Shown here piece by piece: positions 8,821 to 17,795 of a stretch of 64,000 nucleotides of DNA. The stretch's first letter is position 1, and the number at the start of each line of letters is the position of its first letter. Below the pieces are notes generated by a model. It worked only from the letters and a program-made list of their open reading frames with translations. It was not told where the DNA came from and searched no databases. The position numbers and the translations under genes were made by a program. Origin of the DNA: Terribacillus saccharophilus (GTDB taxonomy: Bacteria; Bacillota; Bacilli; Bacillales; Amphibacillaceae); assembly GCA_900110015.1 (NCBI GenBank), contig FOCD01000001.1, positions 1,229,994 to 1,293,993 of the forward strand, in the 5' to 3' direction.

Positions 8821-9216
8821 TCAGTTGACCATACGCTGTGCTTCACGCAACTGGAAAGTACGCACAGTTCTTGGCAAGAAGCGGCGAATTTCATCCTCAT
8901 TGTAGCCTACCTGCAAGCGTTTCTCATCAAGGATGATCGGACGTCGCAATAGACCTGGGTTTTCTTGAATCAAGCTATATAACTTCTTCAATGGTAATTG
9001 ATCTAAGTTCATATTTAGGCTTTGGAAAACCTTTGAGCGTGTAGAGATGATCTCATCTGTACCATCTTCTGTCATACGCAGGATTTCCTTGATTTCATCA
9101 AGTGATAATGTCTCGGAGAAGATGTTCCTCTCTGTGAATGGAATATCGTGCTCTTCTAACCAAGCTTTAGCTTTGCGGCAAGATGTACAACTTGGTGAGG
9201 TATAAAGTGTTACCAT
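8821..9216 (-). CDS. spxA: Redox regulator Spx
   Basis: ArsC-fold transcription regulator that binds the RNA polymerase alpha C-terminal domain and switches on the disulfide-stress response. The 131-residue product has the redox switch C10-TS-C13 in [13 protein letters not shown], the ERNIFSE segment, and [26 protein letters not shown] near the C-terminus. The length equals that of B. subtilis Spx. Its level is normally set by YjbH and ClpXP; yjbH is encoded at 2485. The 225-bp upstream region is well sized for the multiple promoters known in B. subtilis, but I could not assign them individually. Confidence 0.96.
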   Translation of the reverse strand: MVTLYTSPSCTSCRKAKAWLEEHDIPFTERNIFSETLSLDEIKEILRMTEDGTDEIISTRSKVFQSLNMNLDQLPLKKLYSLIQENPGLLRRPIILDEKRLQVGYNEDEIRRFLPRTVRTFQLREAQRMVN

Positions 9217-9441
9217 TAAACTTCACTCCTCAATACAGAATATGTTTCTATTTCTTTGCCATGGAAAGATTTTATTTAAAATAATTTTAATTTAATCTCT
9301 CTATGTACAAGTATACTACAGTGGTCAAGTTATTAAAAGGCTTCCTGGAAGATACCACAGTTTTTACACAAATATACGTATGCAACGTTGTTATGGTTCC
9401 TATATACCCTGCCTATAAGGTTTGAAACCCATCTTAATAAA

Positions 9442-10032
9442 TTATTTCTGATTTTCTTTCAACGTATTAAAAATGCTATCCTTCTCCGTATCCTTAGAAA
9501 ATGTCAGCACTTCATTCGATGCCTGATAAGACTCACCATACAGTTGTTTATCCTTGTATGTATGAATCTGCTCGTACATATCCTTCATTGCGTCAAATAT
9601 TTCCTCCTCTGTCTCTCCATTTGGAGCCCAGTATAGGATTTCCATCGGATTTTCCTCTGCAGTGGCAAGGGAACGGCGGTTGTAACCAATTGTCTGGGCA
9701 TGCTGGAAACCTTGTTTTTCGTAGAAGCGAAGACGTTTTTGGGAATCAGAATCCTCATACTGCAGTGGCTCCACTTCCAGCAGAATCGGCTTCCCATGTT
9801 TCTTCAGCTTATCAATTAACTTGCCACCGATACCTTGACCGCGTGTCTTAGCAGCGACATATACATAATCGATAAATAGAAAATGGTCGAATTCTGCGTA
9901 CATCAGGACATGCTCTTCGCTCTCATCCTTGAAATATACATCTGCCTTCTCTTTCAACAGTAATTCCATATGCTCCTTCGACTTCATCTCTTCTATCGGA
10001 AAATACTTGCTTAGTTTCTCATACCAATTCAT
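9442..10032 (-). CDS. yjbC: GNAT acetyltransferase YjbC
   Basis: A 196-residue GNAT-fold protein, probably transferring acetyl from acetyl-CoA to an unknown amine. The fold is shown by VLMYAEFDHFLFIDYVYVAAKTRGQGIGGKLI, in which the RGQGIGGKL motif binds the pyrophosphate of CoA. The C-terminal third after WAPNG is an extra region shared by YjbC proteins. It lies directly upstream of spxA, as in B. subtilis where yjbC and spxA can be co-transcribed. The start ATG at 10032 follows a GAAGGAG-type site. Confidence 0.88.
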   Translation of the reverse strand: MNWYEKLSKYFPIEEMKSKEHMELLLKEKADVYFKDESEEHVLMYAEFDHFLFIDYVYVAAKTRGQGIGGKLIDKLKKHGKPILLEVEPLQYEDSDSQKRLRFYEKQGFQHAQTIGYNRRSLATAEENPMEILYWAPNGETEEEIFDAMKDMYEQIHTYKDKQLYGESYQASNEVLTFSKDTEKDSIFNTLKENQK

Positions 10033-10091
10033 AAGGCAGCTCCTTCAGCGAAAGTTTAACTTAGTTATACCCGTGAACACCCTCCATAAAC

Positions 10092-10121
10092 AAAACAGCC
10101 TCCCAAAAGAGAGGCTGTTTT
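10092..10121 (-). terminator. Terminator after the DUF4015 gene
   Basis: Perfect 11-bp stem AAAACAGCCTC / GAGGCTGTTTT just past the stop of the secreted protein gene; the minus-strand side continues into T residues. Confidence 0.88.
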
Positions 10122-10124
10122 AGA

Positions 10125-11324
10125 TTATGGTGTAAAATCGACACCTTCTGTATAGTTGTTAGCTGCATTCCAAATGAGAAATTCATCGATTCCATTCTCA
10201 TTTAGCGCGCGAATTTGATCTTCTACTTCTTGCTTGCCATACTGTTTAGAAGATACCCATGGTGCTTCGAAATCCTGAATCCAAGGTCTCGATACCGGTT
10301 TATTCTCAAGCTTACCTAACACGTCATTCTCCACTTTCGCATACTCAGCCGTCAGCTCATACGGGTGATCATTCGGAACATCCAATCCAAAATACGATGT
10401 CCAGTGGCTTGGGTAGATCATCGAGGAAATAACATCAACATTGGATGATATTTTGGAGAAGTTCTGACCAATCCCTGGTGCTTCCTCCAACGTAGCAGCG
10501 TAGCCGAATATATCAACTGATGTTTGTACATCATAGTTGGATAATTCCTCTTTTGCATATGCTACGAAATCTGTTACCGCATTCACACGTTTCTGTACAT
10601 TGTCAGTATTTTCATCGGTATAATCACTATGGTCATACTGCAGTTCATCGTCCTTCGTCTCAAATCCTTCCGGGAAACGAACGTAATCAAACTGTATCTC
10701 CTGGAAACCCATCATAGCGGCTTCCTTAGCCAGCTCCACATTATATTCCCATACTTCATGCTGAAACGGGCTGACGAATGCCTCTCCGCGCCCATTCTTC
10801 CATACGCTGCCGTCAGCATTACGGAAGGAAAGCTCAGGCTTCTTCTCTGCTAATAACGTATCTTTGAATACAACGATACGGGCAATCGGATAAATCTTAT
10901 GCTTTTCTAATTCCTCCAGCATCTTTTGCGGGTCGTCTATGTAGTTTTGTGCTATATCATAATACGGAGACTTTTCATCAGGAGTGTATGTAATGTTACC
11001 ATGATCGTCTTTGATATCGATGACCATTGCATTGAGATCTGTCTCATCAACCAGCTTTACTAAGCTGTCGAATTTCGCTCCCCCTGCACTAGGTCCGGTC
11101 ACGTAAATGCCTCTGACAGCATCGGGATAATCAAATGTTAAATCTGATGAATATGTAAATCGTTTCATTACTTGCGGTACTTCATATGTTTCGACAGTTG
11201 AGGAGCGAGCAGTAAGCTGTTTTCCTTCCAATTGTTCCCCTTCATTAGCTGCAAAGGCAGCCGTTGGCATCAACGCAGTAACAGCAAGTGCAGCAGTCAT
11301 CATCGACGTCTTGAATTTTCCCAT
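10125..11324 (-). CDS. Secreted putative glycoside hydrolase (DUF4015)
   Basis: A 399-residue exported protein. Residues 1-26 are a classic Sec signal peptide (basic MGKFK, hydrophobic AALAVTALMPTAAFA, cleavage likely after AFA). The mature part matches the DUF4015 putative glycoside hydrolase family: YPDAVRGIYVTGPSAGG, LNAMVIDIKDDHG, MGFQEIQFDYVRFPEG, and YPSHW followed by RPWIQDFEAPW. The conserved acidic residues in these strands suggest a TIM-barrel glycosidase, but the substrate is not established. TAGGAGA precedes the ATG. It is monocistronic, bounded by terminators on both sides. Confidence 0.82.
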   Translation of the reverse strand: MGKFKTSMMTAALAVTALMPTAAFAANEGEQLEGKQLTARSSTVETYEVPQVMKRFTYSSDLTFDYPDAVRGIYVTGPSAGGAKFDSLVKLVDETDLNAMVIDIKDDHGNITYTPDEKSPYYDIAQNYIDDPQKMLEELEKHKIYPIARIVVFKDTLLAEKKPELSFRNADGSVWKNGRGEAFVSPFQHEVWEYNVELAKEAAMMGFQEIQFDYVRFPEGFETKDDELQYDHSDYTDENTDNVQKRVNAVTDFVAYAKEELSNYDVQTSVDIFGYAATLEEAPGIGQNFSKISSNVDVISSMIYPSHWTSYFGLDVPNDHPYELTAEYAKVENDVLGKLENKPVSRPWIQDFEAPWVSSKQYGKQEVEDQIRALNENGIDEFLIWNAANNYTEGVDFTP

Positions 11325-11490
11325 TCTATCAATCTCCTATTTGGTAGTTAGTTTCATTATAAGGGAGATATTTGGCAGATGAAACCGTTTTTCCCAAGTC
11401 TCTGACGAAATCACCAAGTTTATGTCGGATTATACCCCCTCTTCCTACATAACCTATTTTTTCATATCGCAAACCTAAATTAACACACAA

Positions 11491-11518
11491 AAAAACCGCA
11501 GCAATGGCTGCGGTTTTG
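11491..11518 (-). terminator. Terminator after opp operon
   Basis: Stem AAAACCGCAGC / GCTGCGGTTTT around a short loop, immediately after the oppF stop, with T residues on the minus strand. Confidence 0.92.
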
Positions 11519-11522
11519 CACA

Positions 11523-12467
11523 TTAGTTTGTAACAGTGTTTTGTTTTTCTTTTTTGTATTCCTCAAATTCCTTCGAGGTGCACAATACCCAATGTCTTGG
11601 GCTGATTTCACGGAATTCAGGCTCTTCGCTCGTATCATGCTGGCTTGGATCATATACGATACGTTTACGATTGCGCTCGTAGATTGGATCCGGCAGCGGA
11701 ATAGCGGAAAGAAGGGAGCGTGTATACGGATGCACTGGATTTTTATAAAGCTCCTCTGCATCTGCAAGCTCAACTAGCTTACCAAAGTACATAACACCAA
11801 TTCGGTCACTGATGTATTTAACCATGGAAAGATCATGGGCGATGAACAGGTAAGTAAGTCCTTTTTCCTTTTGAAGCTGCTTCATCAAGTTAACGACCTG
11901 TGCCTGGATTGATACATCAAGCGCTGAAATCGGCTCATCGGCAATGATGAATTCTGGGTCTACTGCCAAAGCACGAGCGATACCGAGACGCTGACGCTGA
12001 CCGCCACTGAATTCATGCGGATAGCGGTTGGCATGCTCTTTGTTCAAGCCAACTGTTTCCAGTAATTCATATACTTTTGCTTTTCTTTCTTCAGCATTTT
12101 TCGCTAATCCATGAATATCAATACCTTCTGCAATGATATCCATAACAGTCATACGCGGGTTCAAAGAAGAATACGGATCCTGGAAGATCATCTGCATCTG
12201 ACGGTTGAACTTCTTCAACTCAGTTTTGTTCTTCTTGCCTTGGACGTTTTCTCCTTTGAAAAGCACTTCACCATCTGTGGAGTTGTACAGACGGATGATA
12301 GAGCGGCCAGTTGTGGATTTACCACAACCTGACTCTCCTACAAGTCCGAATGTCTCTCCTTTATAAATATCAAACGTCAATCCATCTACTGCTTTGACGA
12401 CGTTATTTCTTCCAAGTTTGAAATGCTGCTTCAGATTCTTGATCTCAAGTAATTTTTCCTGACTCAT
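11523..12467 (-). CDS. oppF: Oligopeptide ABC transporter ATPase OppF
   Basis: Second ATPase of the oligopeptide importer. The 314-residue protein has Walker A GESGCGKST, the signature FSGGQRQRLGIARAL, Walker B FIIADEP, and the C-terminal oligopeptide/dipeptide extension with LLSAIPLPDP and RHWV. It starts with the last base of the oppD stop region (one-base overlap), so translation is coupled. It is the last gene of oppABCDF and is followed by a strong terminator. Confidence 0.95.
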   Translation of the reverse strand: MSQEKLLEIKNLKQHFKLGRNNVVKAVDGLTFDIYKGETFGLVGESGCGKSTTGRSIIRLYNSTDGEVLFKGENVQGKKNKTELKKFNRQMQMIFQDPYSSLNPRMTVMDIIAEGIDIHGLAKNAEERKAKVYELLETVGLNKEHANRYPHEFSGGQRQRLGIARALAVDPEFIIADEPISALDVSIQAQVVNLMKQLQKEKGLTYLFIAHDLSMVKYISDRIGVMYFGKLVELADAEELYKNPVHPYTRSLLSAIPLPDPIYERNRKRIVYDPSQHDTSEEPEFREISPRHWVLCTSKEFEEYKKEKQNTVTN

Positions 12468-13519
12468 TATCGCGTCGCCCCCTCAGAATGATCCATTGAC
12501 TCGATCCGCTTTTTAACTGACTCAGGCGGCTCGACCTTTGGTGCATTTTCATGCAATAGCCACGTTGCTGCATAATGCGTATCGGACACTTTGAACATTG
12601 GCGGCTGCTCAACAAAGTCAATTTCAAGCGCAAATTTGTTACGCGCTGCAAAGGCATCCCCTTGTGGAGGTGCAATCAAATCAGGAGGTGTACCTGGAAT
12701 CGCGAACAGTTCCTCTTCGTCACTTTCTAGTGTCGGCATGGAACCGAGCAGACCCCATGTGTACGGGTGCTTCGGATTGTAGAACACTTCATCAGTTGTT
12801 CCAATCTCAACGATTTTACCAGCATACATTACCGCTACTCGATCTGCCACATTAGCAACAACACCAAGATCATGAGTAATGAAGATGATAGATGTTTCTA
12901 CTTTCTTTTGAATGTCTTTCATCAACTCTAGAATCTGAGCTTGAATAGTTACATCCAATGCAGTTGTAGGTTCATCCGCAATCAAAATACGAGGATTACA
13001 AGCAAGTGCCATAGCGATTACAACACGCTGACGCATACCACCGGAAAATTGGTGCGGGTATTGCTTCATACGTGATTCCGGATTTGGAATTTGCACCAAA
13101 TTCATCAATTCAATTGCTTTTTTCTTTGCTTCTTCCTTGCCAAGTTTTTGGTGCTTAAGCAAGCCTTCCATGATCTGCGTACCGACTTTCATCGTCGGAT
13201 TTAGAGATGTCATTGGATCCTGGAAGATCATCGCCATCTCTTTGCCTCGGATAGCTTGCATATTCTTATCTTTCATTTTCGTAATATCTTTATCGTCGAA
13301 CAAAATAGATCCTTCTTTAACAAAGCCGTGCGGTTGAGGAAGTAAACCCATTAGCGCTTTTGTCGTTACAGATTTACCTGAACCTGACTCACCTACGATT
13401 GCTAGAGTCTCCCCTTTTTTCAGATCAAAGGAAACGCCCCTTACTGCTTGTACTTCACCACTGTGGGTCTTAAATGAAACTTTGAGGTTATTCACCTCAA
13501 GGATATTATCTTTTTTCAA
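12467..13519 (-). CDS. oppD: Oligopeptide ABC transporter ATPase OppD
   Basis: First ATPase of the oligopeptide importer (350 residues). Walker A GESGSGKSV, signature FSGGMRQRVVIAMAL and Walker B ILIADEPTTALD are all intact, and the C-terminal extension contains NPKHPYTWGLLGSMP, typical of OppD/DppD. It is cytoplasmic and pairs with OppF under the OppBC channel. It follows oppC by 18 bases, with AAAGGAGGC as the ribosome site. Confidence 0.95.
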   Translation of the reverse strand: MKKDNILEVNNLKVSFKTHSGEVQAVRGVSFDLKKGETLAIVGESGSGKSVTTKALMGLLPQPHGFVKEGSILFDDKDITKMKDKNMQAIRGKEMAMIFQDPMTSLNPTMKVGTQIMEGLLKHQKLGKEEAKKKAIELMNLVQIPNPESRMKQYPHQFSGGMRQRVVIAMALACNPRILIADEPTTALDVTIQAQILELMKDIQKKVETSIIFITHDLGVVANVADRVAVMYAGKIVEIGTTDEVFYNPKHPYTWGLLGSMPTLESDEEELFAIPGTPPDLIAPPQGDAFAARNKFALEIDFVEQPPMFKVSDTHYAATWLLHENAPKVEPPESVKKRIESMDHSEGATR

Positions 13520-13537
13520 GGTAGTCGCCTCCTTTAA

Positions 13538-14692
13538 TTATTTTCTCATCTTAGGATCGAATGCGTCACGTAGTCCGTCACCAAGAATATTGAACACGAT
13601 CATAAGGACTGAGATTATTACTGCTGGGAACACAAGCAACGTTGGTGTCGTTAACAATGTTTTGAATCCATCATTAATCAATGTACCTAGTGATGCCGCT
13701 GGTGATGGCAGACCTAGTCCAATGAAGCTTAAGAACGCTTCAAAGAAGATAGCTGATGGGATCGAGAACATTGTATTAACAATAATCAGACCCATAACGT
13801 TTGGCACTAAGTGTCTTGCGATAATTTTCCGGTTAGGCGCACCCAATGTACGAGCTGCGAGAACAAACTCATGTCCTTTAAGTTTCAGCACCTCACCACG
13901 TACAATCCTGGCCATACTTGTCCAGCCTGTTATCGTAAGTGCTATGATAATCGCCCAAATACCTGGATCAAGAATCAGAATCATTAGAATTACGACTACC
14001 AAGTTCGGTATACCAATAATTACTTCTAAGAAACGCATCATGTAGTTGTCTACACGGCCGCCATAATAAGCAGCGATACCACCGTATGCAACACCAATTA
14101 CTAAGTCAATCAATGCTGCAGCTACTGCAATTAGAAGTGAAACTCGTGTACCATCCCAAACTCGCGTCCATACATCACGGCCTAAACGGTCGGTACCGAA
14201 ATAGAAGTATTCATCTTCTACACCTTTAGCTGCATATTTATCATAAGTAGCTTTTACTTCCGCGGAGTTACGACTGCCGTCTCCCTCGTTGACAGTTTCA
14301 AATGTTATAAAATCTTCTTGATTATCAAACTGCATTTTTGCTTTCATTTCAGCAGCTTGAACATTATTTCCATTAAATGTCTTTGTTTGTGTACCATCTA
14401 GACCAAGGAAAGATATATTCTCTAGAACAGGAATTCTTGGACCCATCAAGGAACGGTTCAGATCCTGCTCTTTATACGTATAGTCGCTAGCAACCGGAGC
14501 GAAGATACTCATTAAGACTATAATAAGTAATAGAACCAGCGAAATCATGAAAAATACATTTTTCCGCAAGCTTCTTACTGCATCCTGTAGAAGTGTAGTA
14601 CTTTTACGAGCCATAACATCGCTTTGCTCTTCGGTGCGGTCGGCAGGTCGGAAAAGGTTTTTATCCAGCTCTTTTTTTCTGTTTTCCATCAT
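13538..14692 (-). CDS. oppC: Oligopeptide ABC transporter permease OppC
   Basis: Integral membrane permease of the importer. At 384 residues it is about 80 longer than B. subtilis OppC (about 305): after the first membrane segment (FFMISLVLLLIIVLMSIFAP) there is an extended extracytoplasmic region rich in charged residues before the conserved YFGTDRLGRDVWTRV segment. The core then has five more membrane helices and the EAA loop (GHEFVLAARTLGAPNRKI) that docks on the ATPases. Two ATG codons in tandem open the frame; either could be used. Confidence 0.93.
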   Translation of the reverse strand: MMENRKKELDKNLFRPADRTEEQSDVMARKSTTLLQDAVRSLRKNVFFMISLVLLLIIVLMSIFAPVASDYTYKEQDLNRSLMGPRIPVLENISFLGLDGTQTKTFNGNNVQAAEMKAKMQFDNQEDFITFETVNEGDGSRNSAEVKATYDKYAAKGVEDEYFYFGTDRLGRDVWTRVWDGTRVSLLIAVAAALIDLVIGVAYGGIAAYYGGRVDNYMMRFLEVIIGIPNLVVVILMILILDPGIWAIIIALTITGWTSMARIVRGEVLKLKGHEFVLAARTLGAPNRKIIARHLVPNVMGLIIVNTMFSIPSAIFFEAFLSFIGLGLPSPAASLGTLINDGFKTLLTTPTLLVFPAVIISVLMIVFNILGDGLRDAFDPKMRK

Positions 14693-14693
14693 C

Positions 14694-15620
14694 TCAATCC
14701 TTTCCAGAAAGCCTAATTCTAGGGTCGATTAATCCGTACAAGATATCGATGATCAATATCATTACAATAAACACGACAGCGAAGAACATTGTCGTACCCA
14801 TGATGATAGGGAAATCATTCGAAGTAACAGATGTTACGAATTGTTCGCCGATACCAGGAACAGAGAAGATTTGCTCAATAACAAGCGTACCTGTAAGCAA
14901 TCCTACAGCCAGTGGACCTAGAATTGTAACCAAAGGAATCAAAGCATTTCGGATACCATGCTTGAAGATGATAGCGGTACCAGCCAAGCCTTTTGCTCTT
15001 GCAGTAGTAATGTAATCTTCATTCAAAACTTCAATCATCTCTGTTCGCATAAATCTCGCACATGTAGCCATTGGGAAAATCGCCAGAGCGATTGTTGGCA
15101 AAATAGAGTATTCAAATCCATTCCAAGTCGCAACTGGGAGAATTCCCCACTTTACTGCAACAAAATATTGAAGCAGCCCTGCAAAAACAAAGGAAGGGAT
15201 TGATGTACCTAAAACTGCAACGATAGTAGACAGATAATCTGATATTCCATTGTGATAGATAGCTGATACTAAACCAAGCAAAATTCCCAAAACTGTACCG
15301 ATGATTAATGCTTGAATACCAAGTTGAGCAGATGGTCCGATTCTATCAGCAAGTATATCGGAAACTCCTCGATTATCATATTTGAAGGAAATACCTAAAT
15401 CTCCTTGGATAAGGCCCCCTAGGTAGTTTACATATTGAACAGGAATAGGATCATTCAATCCATATTTCTCAAAGATTACTTCTTGCTGTGCTTCTGTCAA
15501 TTTGTCTGCATTTGCCAAAGGTGAACCCGGTAATAACTTCATCAACACAAATGATATAGTAGCTATTAGAAATAGCGTTATAATCATATAAATGACTCGC
15601 TGCCCTATATAACGCGCCAT
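14694..15620 (-). CDS. oppB: Oligopeptide ABC transporter permease OppB
   Basis: Integral membrane permease, 308 residues, about the length of B. subtilis OppB. It begins MARYIGQRVIYMIITLF and contains DLGISF, the EAA loop EVLNEDYITTARAKGLAG, and the helix ending FSVPGIGEQFV. The ATG at 15620 follows TAGGAGG; an ATG further upstream at 15701 lies in the intergenic hairpin region and is rejected. OppB and OppC form the channel. It is separated from oppA by 135 bp containing a strong stem-loop. Confidence 0.94.
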   Translation of the reverse strand: MARYIGQRVIYMIITLFLIATISFVLMKLLPGSPLANADKLTEAQQEVIFEKYGLNDPIPVQYVNYLGGLIQGDLGISFKYDNRGVSDILADRIGPSAQLGIQALIIGTVLGILLGLVSAIYHNGISDYLSTIVAVLGTSIPSFVFAGLLQYFVAVKWGILPVATWNGFEYSILPTIALAIFPMATCARFMRTEMIEVLNEDYITTARAKGLAGTAIIFKHGIRNALIPLVTILGPLAVGLLTGTLVIEQIFSVPGIGEQFVTSVTSNDFPIIMGTTMFFAVVFIVMILIIDILYGLIDPRIRLSGKD

Positions 15621-15683
15621 ATGAGCACCTCCTAAATTAATTGTCGAAACATTCCTTATTATTTGATAATGGATGTCAATGGA

Positions 15684-15720
15684 AAAGAGAGTATATGCCA
15701 TAGCGGGCTATACTCTCTTT
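15684..15720 (-). other. Stem-loop between oppA and oppB
   Basis: AAAGAGAGTATA (15684-15695) pairs perfectly with TATACTCTCTTT (15709-15720), and GCC/GGC extends the stem to about 15 bp. On the transcribed strand only four T residues follow, so it probably causes partial termination or protects the oppA message 3' end, raising binding protein over permease. Confidence 0.7.
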
Positions 15721-15755
15721 TTCCTAATTCACTTCATATAAGTTTATTTTTAAAC

Positions 15756-17459
15756 TTATTCTTCTGCAGCAGCGTTATCCGCATATGCCCATTTGTATTC
15801 GAAGTCGTTTCCAGCTGGGTTAGAGAATACACCTTGCAATTTTGGACTCTGTAGGTAAGAGTAACCTGCTTGATACAAAGGAGCAATTGCTGCGTCTTCA
15901 AGCAATACTTTCTCAGCATCTAGGAAATTCTGCCAGCGAGCCTCTGGGTTTGTTGCATTATCAGTAGATGCTTGCTCTACTAGAGAATCATATTCCTCGC
16001 TAGAATATGCCATGCGGTTGTTTTCACCGTCAGTAACAAATAGATTCATGAAAGTATAAGGGTCGATATAATCCGGTCCCCAACCAGAAACTTCGATATC
16101 AAAGTCTCCAGCAGTATCTAGATCAAGTCTTTGTTGGAATGGCACTTGCATGACGTCTACTGTCAAACCTTCCAAGTTCGTTTCCAACTGCTCTTTCAAG
16201 TAGTCAACCATTTGTGTAGAAAGATCTGTATCACCTGTAAGGATTTCAAGTGTAATTTCGTCCTGCCCAAGCTCTTCTTTCGCAGTAGCCCATGCTTCTT
16301 TTGCAGCTTCTGCATCATAAGTCAATAGATCACCGTTAGTCTCACGGAAGTCCTTACCATCTGGACCTTTTACAAAGTCTTTAGGCATTAGTCCGTTGGA
16401 TACTGTAGAACCATTGTTCAATACTACGTTAACAAGACCATCTTTATCGATTGCCTGCGCAACAGCTTTACGTGCATTTTCATTCGCAAGAGGAGTTTCC
16501 TCACCCATACGGTTTTGGTTCAATTTCAAGTACCAAGAAGCCATGTCTGGTACTGGCAAGTAGTCTTCATCGTTAATGCGTTGATCAACGAATTCAGCAG
16601 TTAAAGAAGTTCTATCAACTGCACCAGTATCATAAAGGTTAACCCCTGTAGCTGTATCTTTAACAACTTGAAGATTGATTTCCTCTAGCTGTACAGTATC
16701 AGCATCCCAGTAAGTATCATTTTTTACAAATTGCATTGTGCTACCATGGTTCCATTCAGTCATCTTGAAAGGACCGTTAGAAAGCAGGTTATCTGCTTCA
16801 AGTGCATAGTTTTCGCCTTGTTCTTCAACGAATTTCTGATTCAAAGGCATAAATGTAGGGAATGTAGTTAATGACTCGAAGTATGGAACTGGCTTTTCAA
16901 GCTGCACTTCCAATGTATAGTCGTCAACTGCTTTAACACCTAGTTCATCAAGTTCTGCTTCGCCAGTATTGACAGCAGTAGCGTTCTTGATAACGCCGCC
17001 CATCATGTATGGACCGTACTCGGAACCTGTATCAGGATTGATCGCTCTTTGCCAAGCGTAAACGAAATCGTTTGCTGTTACAGGATCACCATTTTCCCAC
17101 TCAGCATCTTCACGAAGTGTGAATGTCCAAGTAAGACCATCTTCGCTTACTTCTGGATCACCAGTAGCAATACCTTCTGCTAGGGAACCATCTTCTGCTA
17201 GACGGTAAAGACCTTCTTGAATCTCGGAAGTCCACTGGATACCATATTGGTCATCCGCAAGTGAGGAATCCATGGATGGAATTTCATCACCAATTGTTAG
17301 ATTGTATACCTGATCGCCATTAGCAGATCCTGAAGCACTATCTCCGCTTCCTTCTCCGCCGCCGCTTCCGCCTGAGCTGTTAGAGCCGCCGGAACATGCA
17401 GCAAGGAATGAACTAAGTACTAAAACAAGTGCAAGCAATAGCCAGTTCGACTTTCTCAT
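15756..17459 (-). CDS. oppA: Oligopeptide-binding lipoprotein OppA
   Basis: Extracellular solute-binding protein of the importer, anchored as a lipoprotein. The start at 17459 gives MRKSNWLLLALVLVLSSFLAAC, a lipoprotein signal with the lipidated cysteine at residue 22, followed by a Gly/Ser-rich tether. The mature part has the SBP family 5 (DppA/OppA) signature around TFTLREDAEWENGDPVTANDFVYAW and ends after YLQSPKLQG. Total length is 567 residues. An ATG at 17480 overlaps the GGGGAGG ribosome site and is rejected. It is first in oppABCDF. Confidence 0.95.
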   Translation of the reverse strand: MRKSNWLLLALVLVLSSFLAACSGGSNSSGGSGGGEGSGDSASGSANGDQVYNLTIGDEIPSMDSSLADDQYGIQWTSEIQEGLYRLAEDGSLAEGIATGDPEVSEDGLTWTFTLREDAEWENGDPVTANDFVYAWQRAINPDTGSEYGPYMMGGVIKNATAVNTGEAELDELGVKAVDDYTLEVQLEKPVPYFESLTTFPTFMPLNQKFVEEQGENYALEADNLLSNGPFKMTEWNHGSTMQFVKNDTYWDADTVQLEEINLQVVKDTATGVNLYDTGAVDRTSLTAEFVDQRINDEDYLPVPDMASWYLKLNQNRMGEETPLANENARKAVAQAIDKDGLVNVVLNNGSTVSNGLMPKDFVKGPDGKDFRETNGDLLTYDAEAAKEAWATAKEELGQDEITLEILTGDTDLSTQMVDYLKEQLETNLEGLTVDVMQVPFQQRLDLDTAGDFDIEVSGWGPDYIDPYTFMNLFVTDGENNRMAYSSEEYDSLVEQASTDNATNPEARWQNFLDAEKVLLEDAAIAPLYQAGYSYLQSPKLQGVFSNPAGNDFEYKWAYADNAAAEE

Positions 17460-17506
17460 GTTAAAACATGACCTCCCCAAAAATTCTAAATTTTATCACT
17501 TTTCTA

Positions 17507-17521
17507 CGAACAACTTGTTCG
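17507..17521. promoter_or_regulatory. Palindrome at predicted opp start site
   Basis: CGAACAACTTGTTCG is a perfect 7+1+7 palindrome. It lies just downstream of the opp -10 element (TATAAT on the minus strand, 17530-17535), covering about +2 to +16 of the predicted transcript, a classical repressor operator position. The spacing (five bases between CGAAC and GTTCG) is one longer than a LexA box. Confidence 0.5.
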
Positions 17522-17529
17522 CAATTAGA

Positions 17530-17564
17530 ATTATACAAGTTTTCTCACAATTTGTGCACCCCTA
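17530..17564 (-). promoter_or_regulatory. Predicted opp promoter
   Basis: On the minus strand TGCACA and TATAAT (plus 17530-17535) are 17 bp apart. The spacer holds a second short palindrome, CACAATTTGTG. The rest of the 336-bp gap between oppA and the divergent gene is AT-rich and shows nothing else I can name besides the divergent promoter at 17737. Confidence 0.5.
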
Positions 17565-17736
17565 ATTTTATACGAATTTTACAAAAGTGCGAAAACATTG
17601 CATTTTCATAACAAAAAATAGGACTAATTTACTAGTTTATTTTGCGGATTTCATACTTAATTTTATACTTTTTACACAAATCCAAGTATAATTACCCCTA
17701 TGAGCAATCATACGTAATAGGAATAAATGTTCTCCC

Positions 17737-17763
17737 TTGTCCTTTTCGCACTTGTGCTATAAT
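17737..17763 (+). promoter_or_regulatory. Promoter of the DUF3899 gene
   Basis: TTGTCC at 17737 and an extended -10 TGCTATAAT ending at 17763, with a short 15-bp spacer compensated by the TGn motif. Confidence 0.5.
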
Positions 17764-17795
17764 TGTTCATAATCTTTTGAAGGCGGTAATGTAAA

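Noticed and set aside
9217-9441. Multiple promoters and PerR/YodB sites before spxA as in B. subtilis
   Set aside because: The spacing is compatible, but I could not identify the operator sequences with confidence.
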